Under the pieces are notes generated by a model. The model worked only from the letters and a program-made list of their open reading frames with translations. It was not told the origin of the DNA and did not search any database. A stretch of 34,561 nt of DNA from Guptibacillus hwajinpoensis (lineage in GTDB: Bacteria > Bacillota > Bacilli > Bacillales > Bacillaceae_O). Numbering within the stretch: position 1 is the first letter of the stretch; each line of letters opens with the position of its first letter. A program made the position numbers and the translations under genes. This document shows positions 22,644 through 30,874 of this stretch, in pieces. The stretch covers positions 1 to 34,561 of the forward strand of contig JAENYN010000043.1 of the NCBI GenBank assembly GCA_016841765.1, read 5' to 3'.

Positions 22644-24497
22644 TTAAAAAGGATAAACGAACGGTATCAGTATAAGCATTACAATTGCCAGGATAATCTG
22701 AAGCGGAATGCCCGCTCTGGCAAAGTCACTAAATTTATAATTTCCCGCCGACATGACAAGCGCGTTAGGGGGTGAAGCCATCGGCGTTGAAAAAGCCATA
22801 CTTGCCGACACTGCTACGGCTATCAGGAACGGATATGGGCTTACACCGATTTTTTCCGCTGCCGTTACGGCAATCGGTGCAAAGATTACAGCAGTTGCAG
22901 TATTGCTGATGAACTGGCTTAAGAGCATGGTGATAAAATAGAAACCGGCCATCACGGCATAGGCTCCAAAGGAACCGAGCAAGTCGAGCATACCGTCAGA
23001 AATAAACTTCACACCGCCGGTTTTTTCAAGTGCAGTCGCCATCGGCAGCATGCCTCCAAGCAATATGACTGTTTCCCAGTTTATGCTGTTATATGCTTCT
23101 TTTGATGTCCGCAGGCTGCCGCTTGCCGCCATTAAAAATGCAGCGATCAGGACGGCGGTCACTGTCTCAACAAGTCCAAAGGTCATTAGAATAAGCATCA
23201 GGATCATAATGGCCCCTGCAATTGGCGCTTTGGATGTTATCGGTTCCTTGCCGGCCTGTTCATCCGGACGGCCTACAACGACAAGGTCACCCGATGTTTT
23301 TGCAAGCATCCCGATACTTTTCCAGCTTCCCTGTACAAGTAATGCGTCCCCGTTTTGGAGTTTCTCTGACTCAACTCCTGAGTGAATATACTTCTCTCCT
23401 CTTTTTACGGACAGGATATTCAGGTTGTAGCGGTCCCTGAATTCGAGTTCACTGATTGTTTGTCCGACAAAAGACGACTGCGGCGCGATTAGCATTTCAC
23501 TGATTCCGACATCACTCGAAATAAGCTCATCGATAAGTGATTCTGCTGTTTCAGGAAGCTCCGACAGATTAAATTCCTCCGCAAATTTTGCAGCATTCTC
23601 ATGTGATCCGAATAATAGCAGCTGGTCCCCTTCCTGTATGCGGAGCTCTGCTCTTCCGACTTCCGGTCCGTCATTTTTCATCAAAGATTTTAGCATCTTT
23701 CCTTTCCGGTTCACTTCCAAAACGGTCAGCTCGTAATCTTTACCGGCGTTGAACTCGGAAACAGCCCTGTCAGACAACGGTGAATTTGCCGGTACTTCAA
23801 ATTCATGCAGCCTATCCGTCAAACTGTACAGACCCGCGAGATTGCGAGGCGTCCGCTCCGATACCCCCTTTCCTGTTTCGGCCTTTTCACCGCCAAATAG
23901 CCATTTGCGGAAAAGTAAAATGTAAACAATGCCGACAGCAAGGCCAACGAGTCCGACCGGCGCCAGTGAAAAAAAGCTAAGCGGTCCATAACCGCTTTCC
24001 CGCAGCGTGTCACTTATGACAAGGTTCGGTGGTGTTCCGATCAATGTCCAAACACCGCCAAGACTGCTTGCATATGCCAGCGGAATCAAAAGCTTAGCGG
24101 GGCTGAGGCCAATTTCCCCGGATAACGTCATAATGACTGGAAGTAAAACCGCTACTGTTCCCGTGTTGCTGATAAAGCCGCTGAAAATCCCGACAAGAAT
24201 CATCATCAGAATCAACAGCTTGATTTCGCTCCCTCCGGATAACTTCATAATGCGTGTCCCGATCATTTGTGCAAGCCCCGTCCTCAGTATCCCTGCACCT
24301 ACCACAAACAATCCTGCTATCATCACAACTACCGGATTTGCAAAACCTGCCAGCGCTTCCCCGATATCAATGATTCCGAGAAGCAAAAGGGCAAGCAGTG
24401 AACCTAACGCCACCAGATCAACCTTGAATTTTCCGGTCAAAAACATTATTGTAACGACACCTAAAACAATAAAAGTCAATGTCATATCATCTGGCAT
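22644..24497 (-). CDS. SLC13/DASS-type anion transporter with two RCK_C domains
   Basis: This 617-residue membrane transporter has two halves of about six helices. The first half carries GFISNTGTVAVLLPV and TLIGTPPNLVISDTL. The second carries FISNTATAVIFAPIAV and STPMASPPNALVMSAGNY. These are the paired SNT and substrate motifs of the divalent anion:Na+ symporter superfamily. Between the halves, from about residue 225 to 405, lie two TrkA-C (RCK_C) regulatory domains (LTVLEVNRKGKML, LNILSVKRGEKYI). Members with this layout are annotated as sulfate or dicarboxylate permeases. The substrate cannot be read here. The start is ATG 24497 after GGGGTG. It appears monocistronic. Confidence 0.87.
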   Translation of the reverse strand: MPDDMTLTFIVLGVVTIMFLTGKFKVDLVALGSLLALLLLGIIDIGEALAGFANPVVVMIAGLFVVGAGILRTGLAQMIGTRIMKLSGGSEIKLLILMMILVGIFSGFISNTGTVAVLLPVIMTLSGEIGLSPAKLLIPLAYASSLGGVWTLIGTPPNLVISDTLRESGYGPLSFFSLAPVGLVGLAVGIVYILLFRKWLFGGEKAETGKGVSERTPRNLAGLYSLTDRLHEFEVPANSPLSDRAVSEFNAGKDYELTVLEVNRKGKMLKSLMKNDGPEVGRAELRIQEGDQLLLFGSHENAAKFAEEFNLSELPETAESLIDELISSDVGISEMLIAPQSSFVGQTISELEFRDRYNLNILSVKRGEKYIHSGVESEKLQNGDALLVQGSWKSIGMLAKTSGDLVVVGRPDEQAGKEPITSKAPIAGAIMILMLILMTFGLVETVTAVLIAAFLMAASGSLRTSKEAYNSINWETVILLGGMLPMATALEKTGGVKFISDGMLDLLGSFGAYAVMAGFYFITMLLSQFISNTATAVIFAPIAVTAAEKIGVSPYPFLIAVAVSASMAFSTPMASPPNALVMSAGNYKFSDFARAGIPLQIILAIVMLILIPFVYPF

Positions 24498-24777
24498 TTA
24501 AACACCCCATTCCTTCCTCCCGCCATGGTAAAATACTTTTCTGTAGCTAATGATACCTAATGAAACACCTTTACCGCCCTATATTTCTTGTATAACCGTT
24601 AACAATGATTGCAACACCCTGGTTCAATAATGGTCATTCTTAAAAAAGATGGGTGACATACGAATGTGTTCCTTAAAGAGATGCAACAATGGCGCAGTTG
24701 CCCTTGTCTATATTCTTAAAATTGGCAGCTGCGTCGAATTACTTTTTTGCTGGACATTTATGCTTTCCTACTAAAAA
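24498..24777. other. Intergenic region upstream of the SLC13 gene
   Basis: This stretch should contain the minus-strand promoter of the transporter, but I see no clear consensus. A short plus-strand ORF here (24689-24892) has no ribosome site and crosses a terminator, so it is not called. Confidence 0.4.
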
Positions 24778-24800
24778 AGGAGCCCGGAAATCCGGCTCCT
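24778..24800 (-). terminator. Terminator of the GGDEF-EAL gene
   Basis: AGGAGCC and GGCTCCT flank an inner CCGG/CCGG. The minus strand then reads TTTTTTAG. It is 57 nt after the gene's stop. Confidence 0.92.
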
Positions 24801-24856
24801 TGATACTGGATATGATGACTGGGACGTTTTGGGCCCGGAGTGATCCGGATACACAT

Positions 24857-26983
24857 TTACTCACTCTCATGCACAATTTCTCTTCTCGTTAAGAATGAGG
24901 CCGCCAAATCCCCCGGCAGGATCGGCCGGCTGTAAAAGTAGCCCTGCACCCTTGTACAGCCAAGCTGAAGCAGCATATCTTTCTGTCCTTCCTGTTCGAC
25001 GCCTTCGGCAATGACACTCAGGCCCAGGCTTTTTGACATATGAATGATTGTTTCCGTAATTGCGGCATCTTTCTGTTCCAGCAAAATGTCACGGATAAAC
25101 GACTGGTCAATTTTAAGGACATCAATCGGAAATCGTTTCAAATGGCCGAGGGATGAATACCCCTTGCCAAAATCATCAATCGCGATTCCCACCCCGAGAT
25201 CCTTCAACTGCTGAAGGATCGAGATCGTTTCGGCAGTGTTTCGCATCGCACCTTCCGTAATTTCAATTTCCAGGCAAGACGGCGGAAGATTATACCTTTG
25301 TAAAGAAGCGGCGATCATTTTCACCAAATCCACCTGCTGAAATTGTTTTGCGGACAGATTCACAGCTACCCGCACCGGTTCATAGCCCTCAGAAAGCCAT
25401 TCCCTGTACTGGCGGCACACTTCTTCAAATACCCACATGCCGATTGGAATGATCAAGCCGGTTTCTTCCGCAAGCGGAATGAATTCACCGGGCGGAATCT
25501 TCCCATATGCCCTGTTCTCCCAGCGGAGCAATGCTTCCACACCTGTGATTGATCCTGTCCGTATATCCAGCTGCGGCTGGTACTCAAGGTGGAAATCGCC
25601 TTTTTCAAGCCCCTGTCTTAGTTCCGTCTCCATCATGAAAGTGCGGGAGTTATTTTTCTCCATCGTGTTGTTATAAAAACGGTAGTGGCTTTTGCCGCTT
25701 TCTTTCACGCGGTACAGGGCATTATCCGCATTTTTTATTAAGGTTTCTTCATCGCATCCATCCTGCGGGAAAAGGCTGATGCCGACACTTACCGATATGT
25801 AATAATGCTGGCCTTTTATGATAAATGGATCGTAAAATGACGTTAAGATCTCCTCGGCGAATGAACCTGCCCTTCGCCTGTCTGACTGCTTAAGTAAAAT
25901 AATGAATTCATCTCCACCCTGCCGGAATACAGAAATTCCGTCTCCTGAAAGGGCCTGAAGGCGTTTCGATACGTCAACGAGCAGTTTATCGCCATAGCTG
26001 TGCCCGAGGGCATCATTCAAGTATTTGAACCGGTCAATATCAAGGTACATAACAGCCGCCTGCCCGTTCACACTGGCAGCTTCGGCAAAACACTCCCCCA
26101 TCCGCCTGGAAAGAGAGCTTCGGTTCGGCAGGCCGGTTAGACTGTCATGGTAGGCCATATATTCGATCATCCGCTTATTGCGCGTCTGTTCAGTTATATC
26201 TTTTGTGATCAAATATACACCTATCACCTGGTCATCAACAAAAATGGGCACTGTCTTTAATTGAATTTGCTTAGCCGTTCCGTCTGAATTCCTCATTTCC
26301 GCATTGGTTTCCTGATTGCGCGTCTCCTCCATCGTCATGTTCAGACTGGAATCAAACGGAGGTTTGCATTTGTCAGACAAAAGACTGCTGAATAATGTAT
26401 CGATCAGGGTTCCAACAGAAAGCCCTGTGAGCGTAACCGCAGCCGGATTGGCACTTGTGATCCTTCCTTCCCGGTCGAGCGAAAAAACGGCGTCCATATT
26501 ATGGTCGAAAAGCGATTGGTATCGCTGCTTGTTTATGTTCAACTGTTGTTTTTCCAAAACCGATTGAGTGACATCCCGTGTTACAGAGACGACATATCTG
26601 CATTCATGGTCCGCATCCAGAATAGGCGTCAACATGGACTCTCCATAAAACACTCTGCCGTTCTCCAATTCCAGAAAGTCCTGGTAGGAATAAGGCTCTC
26701 TCACTTTTAACACATGCTCGTAGGCTTGCTGCAGCTGCCTGGCTGCCTCCGGAGACAATACTTCATCAATATATTTGCCTATAGCCGTGTCGGGAAGCCC
26801 TGCCACTTCACGAGCTATATCATTTACCTCAACATACCTGAAAAGAGGCCCTTCCTCGACCTTCATTAAAAAAACCAGATCTTTTACGGCATTGAAAATA
26901 GTCTGGTGTATGAATTGCTCGATCCGTTCGCTTTTCAATAAGCTGTTGAAATCTTCCTGAAGTGCATTTTTTATCCGGCTCAT
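24857..26983 (-). CDS. PAS-PAS-GGDEF-EAL cyclic-di-GMP signalling protein
   Basis: This 708-residue cytoplasmic protein has two PAS domains (about residues 20-145 and 150-270), a GGDEF domain (about 275-440) and an EAL domain (about 450-700). The diguanylate cyclase motif RQGGDEFIILL is intact, and no RxxD inhibitory site is obvious upstream. The EAL domain keeps TGVEALLRW, VNLSAKQF, EITEGAMRN, AIDDFGKGYSSL, LKIDQSFI and VIAEGVE, so phosphodiesterase activity is likely. No membrane helix is seen. The PAS domains probably sense a ligand or redox state. The start is ATG 26983 after GGGAGAAAGCAG. It is a single-gene unit. Confidence 0.94.
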   Translation of the reverse strand: MSRIKNALQEDFNSLLKSERIEQFIHQTIFNAVKDLVFLMKVEEGPLFRYVEVNDIAREVAGLPDTAIGKYIDEVLSPEAARQLQQAYEHVLKVREPYSYQDFLELENGRVFYGESMLTPILDADHECRYVVSVTRDVTQSVLEKQQLNINKQRYQSLFDHNMDAVFSLDREGRITSANPAAVTLTGLSVGTLIDTLFSSLLSDKCKPPFDSSLNMTMEETRNQETNAEMRNSDGTAKQIQLKTVPIFVDDQVIGVYLITKDITEQTRNKRMIEYMAYHDSLTGLPNRSSLSRRMGECFAEAASVNGQAAVMYLDIDRFKYLNDALGHSYGDKLLVDVSKRLQALSGDGISVFRQGGDEFIILLKQSDRRRAGSFAEEILTSFYDPFIIKGQHYYISVSVGISLFPQDGCDEETLIKNADNALYRVKESGKSHYRFYNNTMEKNNSRTFMMETELRQGLEKGDFHLEYQPQLDIRTGSITGVEALLRWENRAYGKIPPGEFIPLAEETGLIIPIGMWVFEEVCRQYREWLSEGYEPVRVAVNLSAKQFQQVDLVKMIAASLQRYNLPPSCLEIEITEGAMRNTAETISILQQLKDLGVGIAIDDFGKGYSSLGHLKRFPIDVLKIDQSFIRDILLEQKDAAITETIIHMSKSLGLSVIAEGVEQEGQKDMLLQLGCTRVQGYFYSRPILPGDLAASFLTRREIVHESE

Positions 26984-27137
26984 CTGCTTTCTCCCTGTTT
27001 AAGAAATCGTTTTCAAAAATAGCCAATTTTATCTATTATTGTATCACAAACGACGATATACGACATGCTTCTAGGAAAAATTTCCTTATATGACAGAGTG
27101 ATGAGGACCGTTATGAACCGATACCATGGAAAACAAT
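26984..27137. other. Promoter region of the GGDEF-EAL gene
   Basis: The minus strand has TACAAT near 27041-27046 as a possible -10, without a clear -35. No coding sequence is seen. Confidence 0.35.
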
Positions 27138-27172
27138 GCCTTCCGCTGGGAGAAAACCGAACTGCGGAAGGC
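27138..27172 (-). terminator. Hairpin after the fluoride channel pair
   Basis: GCCTTCCGC and GCGGAAGGC form a perfect 9-bp stem with a 17-nt loop, 40 nt after the second crcB stop. The minus strand continues ATTGTTTTCC, a weak T-run. Confidence 0.6.
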
Positions 27173-27211
27173 TGCTTCCCACATACAAGCCAGCCGCCTA
27201 AAAATCGGTGG

Positions 27212-27568
27212 CTATAGGATCAATCCCAGCCAGAACAGGAAAATGCTTCCGCCAGCGGATAGCAGGACATAAAGGAAGCCGGGCCCGTATTTTCCGCTGC
27301 GGAAAAGCTGCATGGCTTCATTGCTGAATGTGGAAAAGGTAGTGAGCGCCCCGAAAAAACCGGTACCGACAAGAAGAAAAATAAAGTTGCCGGCATCTTG
27401 TTGATAAAAAGACATAAACATCCCAAGTCCGAATGAACCGGCCCAGTTTGCAGCAATCATCGCATACGGAACGGGGGCTTTGCCCTGTGCGTTTTTCAGC
27501 AAAACGCCGATTGAGAGCCTGAGCACCGCTCCCAGAAATCCCCCTGCCATTACAGCAAAGATATTCAT
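27212..27568 (-). CDS. crcB: Fluoride channel FluC/CrcB, second subunit
   Basis: This 118-residue membrane protein has four helices and is a dual-topology-type fluoride exporter subunit. Motifs are GGFLGAVLRLSIG, AANWAGSFGLGMF, and GTGFFGALTTFSTFSNEAM with the conserved T-F-S-T-F pore segment. It starts inside the stop of the upstream crcB copy (4-nt overlap, ATGA). Paired copies in Bacillales are thought to form one heterodimeric channel. Confidence 0.94.
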   Translation of the reverse strand: MNIFAVMAGGFLGAVLRLSIGVLLKNAQGKAPVPYAMIAANWAGSFGLGMFMSFYQQDAGNFIFLLVGTGFFGALTTFSTFSNEAMQLFRSGKYGPGFLYVLLSAGGSIFLFWLGLIL

Positions 27569-27960
27569 TCGCCCTCCACCCCTTCTTGATCATGATAGCC
27601 GGCAGCCCGCTCACCGGTCATATATCCGGCAAAGGCGGCAGCTATTCCTCCACTAAGCGATATCGCTACATAGAAAACAGAAATCCCGGCAAATTCTTGC
27701 CCGAAAGAGACCACTTCTCCTGCAAATGCAGACATCGTTGTGAAACCGCCGAGTAATCCTGTTCCTATGCTGTTATATATCCATTTATCCATTGTTTTTT
27801 TTGTAGCATAGCCAACCAGGACTCCGAGCAAAAAACTGCCCAATACATTGGCCAGCAAAGTACCAACCGGAAATCCGGCATCATTTAAAAATATACTGAT
27901 GTAATAACGGGCAGCAGCACCCAGCGCGCCGCCCAGCCCTGTCCCGAAAATGCTCAGCAT
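27565..27960 (-). CDS. crcB: Fluoride channel FluC/CrcB, first subunit
   Basis: This 131-residue paralogue of the next gene has GGALGAAARYYIS, GTLLANVLGSFLLG and GTGLLGGFTTMSAFAGE. The T-T-M-S-A-F form differs from T-T-F-S-T-F of its partner, so the two copies have diverged in the pore. The start at 27960 follows GGAGGTGTGCAGGA. No fluoride riboswitch consensus was seen upstream. Confidence 0.94.
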   Translation of the reverse strand: MLSIFGTGLGGALGAAARYYISIFLNDAGFPVGTLLANVLGSFLLGVLVGYATKKTMDKWIYNSIGTGLLGGFTTMSAFAGEVVSFGQEFAGISVFYVAISLSGGIAAAFAGYMTGERAAGYHDQEGVEGE

Positions 27961-28111
27961 TCCTGCACACCTCCATATGCGTAACCTAATTGTAACATCG
28001 CAGTGTGTTTAATATCAGATTGGCAGGGGTAATCAAATAACCATACACAGAAAACCAGCATTTTACACATAACATTATGCGAAAATAGATAAATAACAAG
28101 GAGGACTTTGT

Positions 28112-28438
28112 ATGATCGAAAAAACGTTTGTGATCCATAAGCCGGTTTCAACAACTGAAATTTACGATTTCATAAATATAGCTCAACATTCCGAAAGCCG
28201 GATCCAGTTATTTTATAACCAGTCCGGAACATCCCAGCAATATATTGATTTTACAACACTTCTATTATCTCTTCAGGAAAATGACACAATTATCCTGACA
28301 GCTGACGGCCCCGATGCTGAACAAACGGTAACTGAACTTCGTGAAGCTCTTTCATCTTCAATCCTGGAATCCGGCATTCTTGAAATGGCCCATAACATTT
28401 CAACCTATGAAGATAAGCAAGAAACCGCCGGACAATAA
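28112..28438 (+). CDS. HPr-like protein lacking the phosphorylation sites
   Basis: This 108-residue protein follows the fold pattern of the PTS phosphocarrier HPr/Crh. EKTFVIHKPV aligns with the first strand, and NDTIILTADGPDAEQTVTEL aligns with the last strand and helix of HPr. The site of catalytic His15 (GIHARP in B. subtilis HPr) reads PVSTTE, and the Ser46 region (KSIMG) reads YIDFTT. Both phosphosites are therefore absent, so it cannot act in ordinary PTS transfer. A C-terminal tail of about 25 residues is extra. The start follows AAGGAGGACTTTGT. It overlaps a small FbpA-like gene. The HPr relation rests on pattern only and is moderately sure. Confidence 0.75.
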   Translation: MIEKTFVIHKPVSTTEIYDFINIAQHSESRIQLFYNQSGTSQQYIDFTTLLLSLQENDTIILTADGPDAEQTVTELREALSSSILESGILEMAHNISTYEDKQETAGQ

Positions 28439-28568
28439 ACAGCACTATATTGACTCCTGCCTTTCTGAAGGTATCTATAAACATCCGGATGGAAGGCAGC
28501 TTTATGAGCTATCTACCAGGGAATTGAAGGAGACTTTACAGCGTAAAATAACAGCAGCCGTAAAATAA
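28407..28568 (+). CDS. FbpA-like small basic protein
   Basis: This 53-residue basic protein begins MKISKKPPDNKQHYIDSCL and contains EGIYKHPDGRQLYELSTREL. The latter resembles the G-x-YKK-x-x-RQLYELTL pattern of the Fur-regulated basic protein A family, as I recall it. In B. subtilis FbpA works with the small RNA FsrA in iron-sparing. The ATG lies inside the HPr-like gene in another frame (overlap 32 nt) with no strong ribosome site, so translation is probably coupled. No Fur box was found upstream of 28112. Confidence 0.65.
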   Translation: MKISKKPPDNKQHYIDSCLSEGIYKHPDGRQLYELSTRELKETLQRKITAAVK

Positions 28569-28588
28569 TAGGAATCAGGTTCGCATGA

Positions 28589-28613
28589 GACCAAATCACT
28601 TTGTGATTTGGTC
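28589..28613 (+). terminator. Terminator of the HPr-like/FbpA-like pair
   Basis: GACCAAATCAC and GTGATTTGGTC form a perfect 11-bp stem with a 3-nt loop, followed by TTTGTCGTTAT. Confidence 0.85.
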
Positions 28614-28670
28614 TTTGTCGTTATATCGGGGGAAGAGGGGTTATTTGTCTGCTTAGTTTACAAGTAAGTT

Positions 28671-28704
28671 AAAACGCATGGATTTTTTCAAATCCATGCG
28701 TTTT
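28671..28704. terminator. Long bidirectional hairpin between convergent units
   Basis: AAAACGCATGGATTT and AAATCCATGCGTTTT are a perfect 15-bp inverted repeat with a 4-nt loop. The T-rich ends could stop transcription from either side. It lies between the plus-strand pair and the minus-strand ABC operon. Confidence 0.8.
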
Positions 28705-28811
28705 GGGCTGTTTCTCTCATATTTACTGCTATTTCATTCAAAATTACTGTCTTTAGTCGAGGACACACTTATTTTCCCTTTCCGATGCCCGGCATACAAA
28801 AATGCCGCATT

Positions 28812-29588
28812 TCATACATGTTTTTGCCGTTTGAATAAATAAGGGGCAAGCAGCAGCAGCGCCACGATGACAAGGGAGCTCATCGTCACCGCTGCTGCAA
28901 AATGATCCCCTGCTTCACCGGTTTCCAGCAGGCTCCCTGCATGTGCTGTAAGTGTGCCGGGCGACCAGAACAGCAGAGTTTTCAATACGCCGGATAAAAT
29001 GGATAGCGCCAATACAACCCCAATTGACAAGAAAGCGATGCCAAGGCTGTTTTTCATCAATGAACTCAGAAAAATGGTAACGGTCACGACAAATGTCAAA
29101 AACAGGCCGTAAACAAAAAAACCTGCAACGGCCGGGCCGGCCTCAACAGGGCCGATCAGCAACTCCGTATAATACCAGGCTGCCGCGAACCCGAAAATGA
29201 GAGCTAGCCAGGCAATCAGTACAGCAGCAGCCCATTTCGCTGTAATAAATGATACCTTCGAAACTGGCTTGGCAAGAATAAGGCCTGCAGTCCCGGTATT
29301 CCGCTCCGAGGAAATGGCTCCCATTGAGCTTAAAACAAGTACAAGGACGCCAATCTGTGAAAACTGGCCAAGGGTGGCGTTCATCACACTGCCCGGCGGC
29401 GGAATGGGTATCTCAATTACCGTCCCTTCAGGAAGTTCACCGAAGTTTTCCATCAGGTCAGGCATATAATAAGACGAAATCGGCTGCGTAAGGCCGACTA
29501 TCGCAAACACCAGCGGAATCCAGACCCATTTATAGTTCCGTATCATTTCAACTGCTTCTTTTTTAAACATCACGAACCATTGTTTCAT
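28812..29588 (-). CDS. ABC-2 type transporter permease (YxlG-like)
   Basis: This 258-residue membrane protein has about six hydrophobic helices. An N-terminal cytoplasmic stretch (MFKKEAVEMIRNYKWVW) leads into the first helix. An external loop contains PDLMENFGELPEGTVIEIPI. Helices then follow, with SERNTGTAGLILAKPVSK between them, a motif common in ABC-2 permeases. It overlaps the ATPase gene by 4 nt. Length and gene order match B. subtilis YxlG in the sigY-yxlCDEFG operon. Substrate unknown. Confidence 0.88.
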   Translation of the reverse strand: MKQWFVMFKKEAVEMIRNYKWVWIPLVFAIVGLTQPISSYYMPDLMENFGELPEGTVIEIPIPPPGSVMNATLGQFSQIGVLVLVLSSMGAISSERNTGTAGLILAKPVSKVSFITAKWAAAVLIAWLALIFGFAAAWYYTELLIGPVEAGPAVAGFFVYGLFLTFVVTVTIFLSSLMKNSLGIAFLSIGVVLALSILSGVLKTLLFWSPGTLTAHAGSLLETGEAGDHFAAAVTMSSLVIVALLLLAPYLFKRQKHV

Positions 29589-30493
29589 TTTCCTGTCACC
29601 ATCTTTAAGAAGACATCTTCAAGTGACGTCTGCCCAGCCTCAAACTTTTGCAGGCTTTTCCCGGCTGCCATTATGTCTTCAAGAATTTCTTTTTGGGCAT
29701 TCCTGATATCGCTCACCACCAACCGCGCCTTCCCTTCATGATAAGTGGTTTCTGCGGCCCAATCCCGCTTCTTCCACACATTCACCAGATCATCGAGATC
29801 ATCAGCAGACTCAATGACAATAACCGGCTCCTGCTCTTTGCGCCTCAATTCTTGAAGAGGTCCCGAAAGGATATTTTTGCCGCCGGCAATGATATAGACG
29901 TTGTCGCAAACTTCTTCGGCATCATGAAGAATATGGGTGGAAAACAAGATTGTCGTTTTTTTCTTCAAATTACGGATAAGGTCCAGCACTTCGTAACGGC
30001 CGATCGGGTCAAGCGAAGAAACCGGTTCATCCATGATCAGCAGCTCAGGCTCGTGGATGATTGCCTGGGCAAGTCCAAGACGCTGTTTCATTCCGCCCGA
30101 ATAAGATGCGGTCTTTTTGGCCCCTGCCCCTTCAAGGCCGAACATTTCCAGATAATAGCTGCTTTTTTCCTGTGCCTCGCGTTTCGGAATTCCGCATAAC
30201 TCCGCTGCATACTGCAGAAACTCTTTCCCGGTCATCCATGGATAAAAAGCGGGATATTGCGGCAGATAACCGACGGCAGACCGGAAGTCCCCGCCTTCCT
30301 GCCCTTTAAATGTGATTCGGCCCCCGTCTTTTTCAAGAAGGCCTGTAAGAATGCTTAATGTAGTCGTTTTGCCGGCGCCATTCGGACCCAGCAATGCTGT
30401 ACAACTTCCTTCTTCGATTGCCAGGTCCAAATGCTCGAGCACCTTCAAGCCGTTAAATGATTTTTCAAGACGTTCTGCTTTCAAGAGCGCCAT
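29585..30493 (-). CDS. ABC transporter ATP-binding protein (YxlF-like)
   Basis: This 302-residue ATPase has Walker A LLGPNGAGKTTTLSIL, the Q-loop in GYLPQYPAFYPWMT, signature YSGGMKQRLGLAQAI, Walker B ELLIMDEPVSSLDP and H-loop FSTHILHDAEEV. It pairs with the permease downstream (4-nt overlap) and begins one base before the end of the PLDc_N-type gene (TAATG). The triple order matches B. subtilis yxlE-yxlF-yxlG. Confidence 0.94.
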   Translation of the reverse strand: MALLKAERLEKSFNGLKVLEHLDLAIEEGSCTALLGPNGAGKTTTLSILTGLLEKDGGRITFKGQEGGDFRSAVGYLPQYPAFYPWMTGKEFLQYAAELCGIPKREAQEKSSYYLEMFGLEGAGAKKTASYSGGMKQRLGLAQAIIHEPELLIMDEPVSSLDPIGRYEVLDLIRNLKKKTTILFSTHILHDAEEVCDNVYIIAGGKNILSGPLQELRRKEQEPVIVIESADDLDDLVNVWKKRDWAAETTYHEGKARLVVSDIRNAQKEILEDIMAAGKSLQKFEAGQTSLEDVFLKMVTGK

Positions 30494-30681
30494 TACGCTT
30501 TCCGCCTTCCAAACAGGAAATAGATGACCGGTCCAACTAAATTAAGAATAACAATGACAAACACCCAAACGATTTTAGGTCCGTTCGTCTGTTCGGCTTT
30601 CGACAGATCGACAAGAGCAAGGACCATGAGAAGCAGCTGTATAATGAGCAGCGGTGCGATTAACCCCCAATTGATATCCAT
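30493..30681 (-). CDS. PLDc_N-type small membrane protein (YxlE-like)
   Basis: This 62-residue protein has two helices (LIAPLLIIQLLLMVLALVDL and VWVFVIVILNLVGPVIYFLF), a conserved NGPK linker and a basic end FGRRKA, the form of PLDc_N domain proteins. The start is ATG 30681 after AGAGGGGTGT. An in-frame upstream start at 30789 would run through the promoter. In B. subtilis the equivalent YxlE helps restrain sigma-Y. No sigma factor gene is present here. Confidence 0.86.
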   Translation of the reverse strand: MDINWGLIAPLLIIQLLLMVLALVDLSKAEQTNGPKIVWVFVIVILNLVGPVIYFLFGRRKA

Positions 30682-30694
30682 TTTTACACCCCTC

Positions 30695-30726
30695 TTATTT
30701 AGATAATTAGATAACCTTCTAAATAA
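30695..30726. promoter_or_regulatory. Inverted repeat operator candidate of the YxlEFG-like operon
   Basis: TTATTTAGA and TCTAAATAA are a perfect 9-bp inverted repeat with 14 nt between, itself containing direct TTAGATAA copies. It covers the expected transcription start just downstream of the -10 element, a typical repressor position. The regulator is unknown. Confidence 0.65.
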
Positions 30727-30727
30727 T

Positions 30728-30756
30728 ACTTTATGTTTCTTGGTTCTTTCTGTCAA
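30728..30756 (-). promoter_or_regulatory. Sigma-A promoter of the YxlEFG-like operon
   Basis: The minus strand has TTGACA (30751-30756), a 17-nt spacer and TAAAGT (30728-30733). The gene start lies 47 nt downstream. Confidence 0.7.
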
Positions 30757-30821
30757 CGATTTCCTGGAATGTTCACAAATTGTTTCCAAAAATCAAGTTA
30801 ATACGTTCCTTTTCACTTTTG

Positions 30822-30830
30822 TGCTAAAAT
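30822..30830 (+). promoter_or_regulatory. Extended -10 promoter of the SCO gene
   Basis: TGCTAAAAT is an extended -10 element 44 nt before the start codon. No good -35 is seen, which is acceptable for extended -10 promoters. Confidence 0.45.
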
Positions 30831-30874
30831 GATTTTGGACAGCAACCGAATCCGGAACGAAAGGAAGACAGTCG

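Noticed and set aside
27961-28111. Fluoride riboswitch upstream of the crcB pair
   Set aside because: The conserved motif elements could not be found on the minus strand in this short leader.
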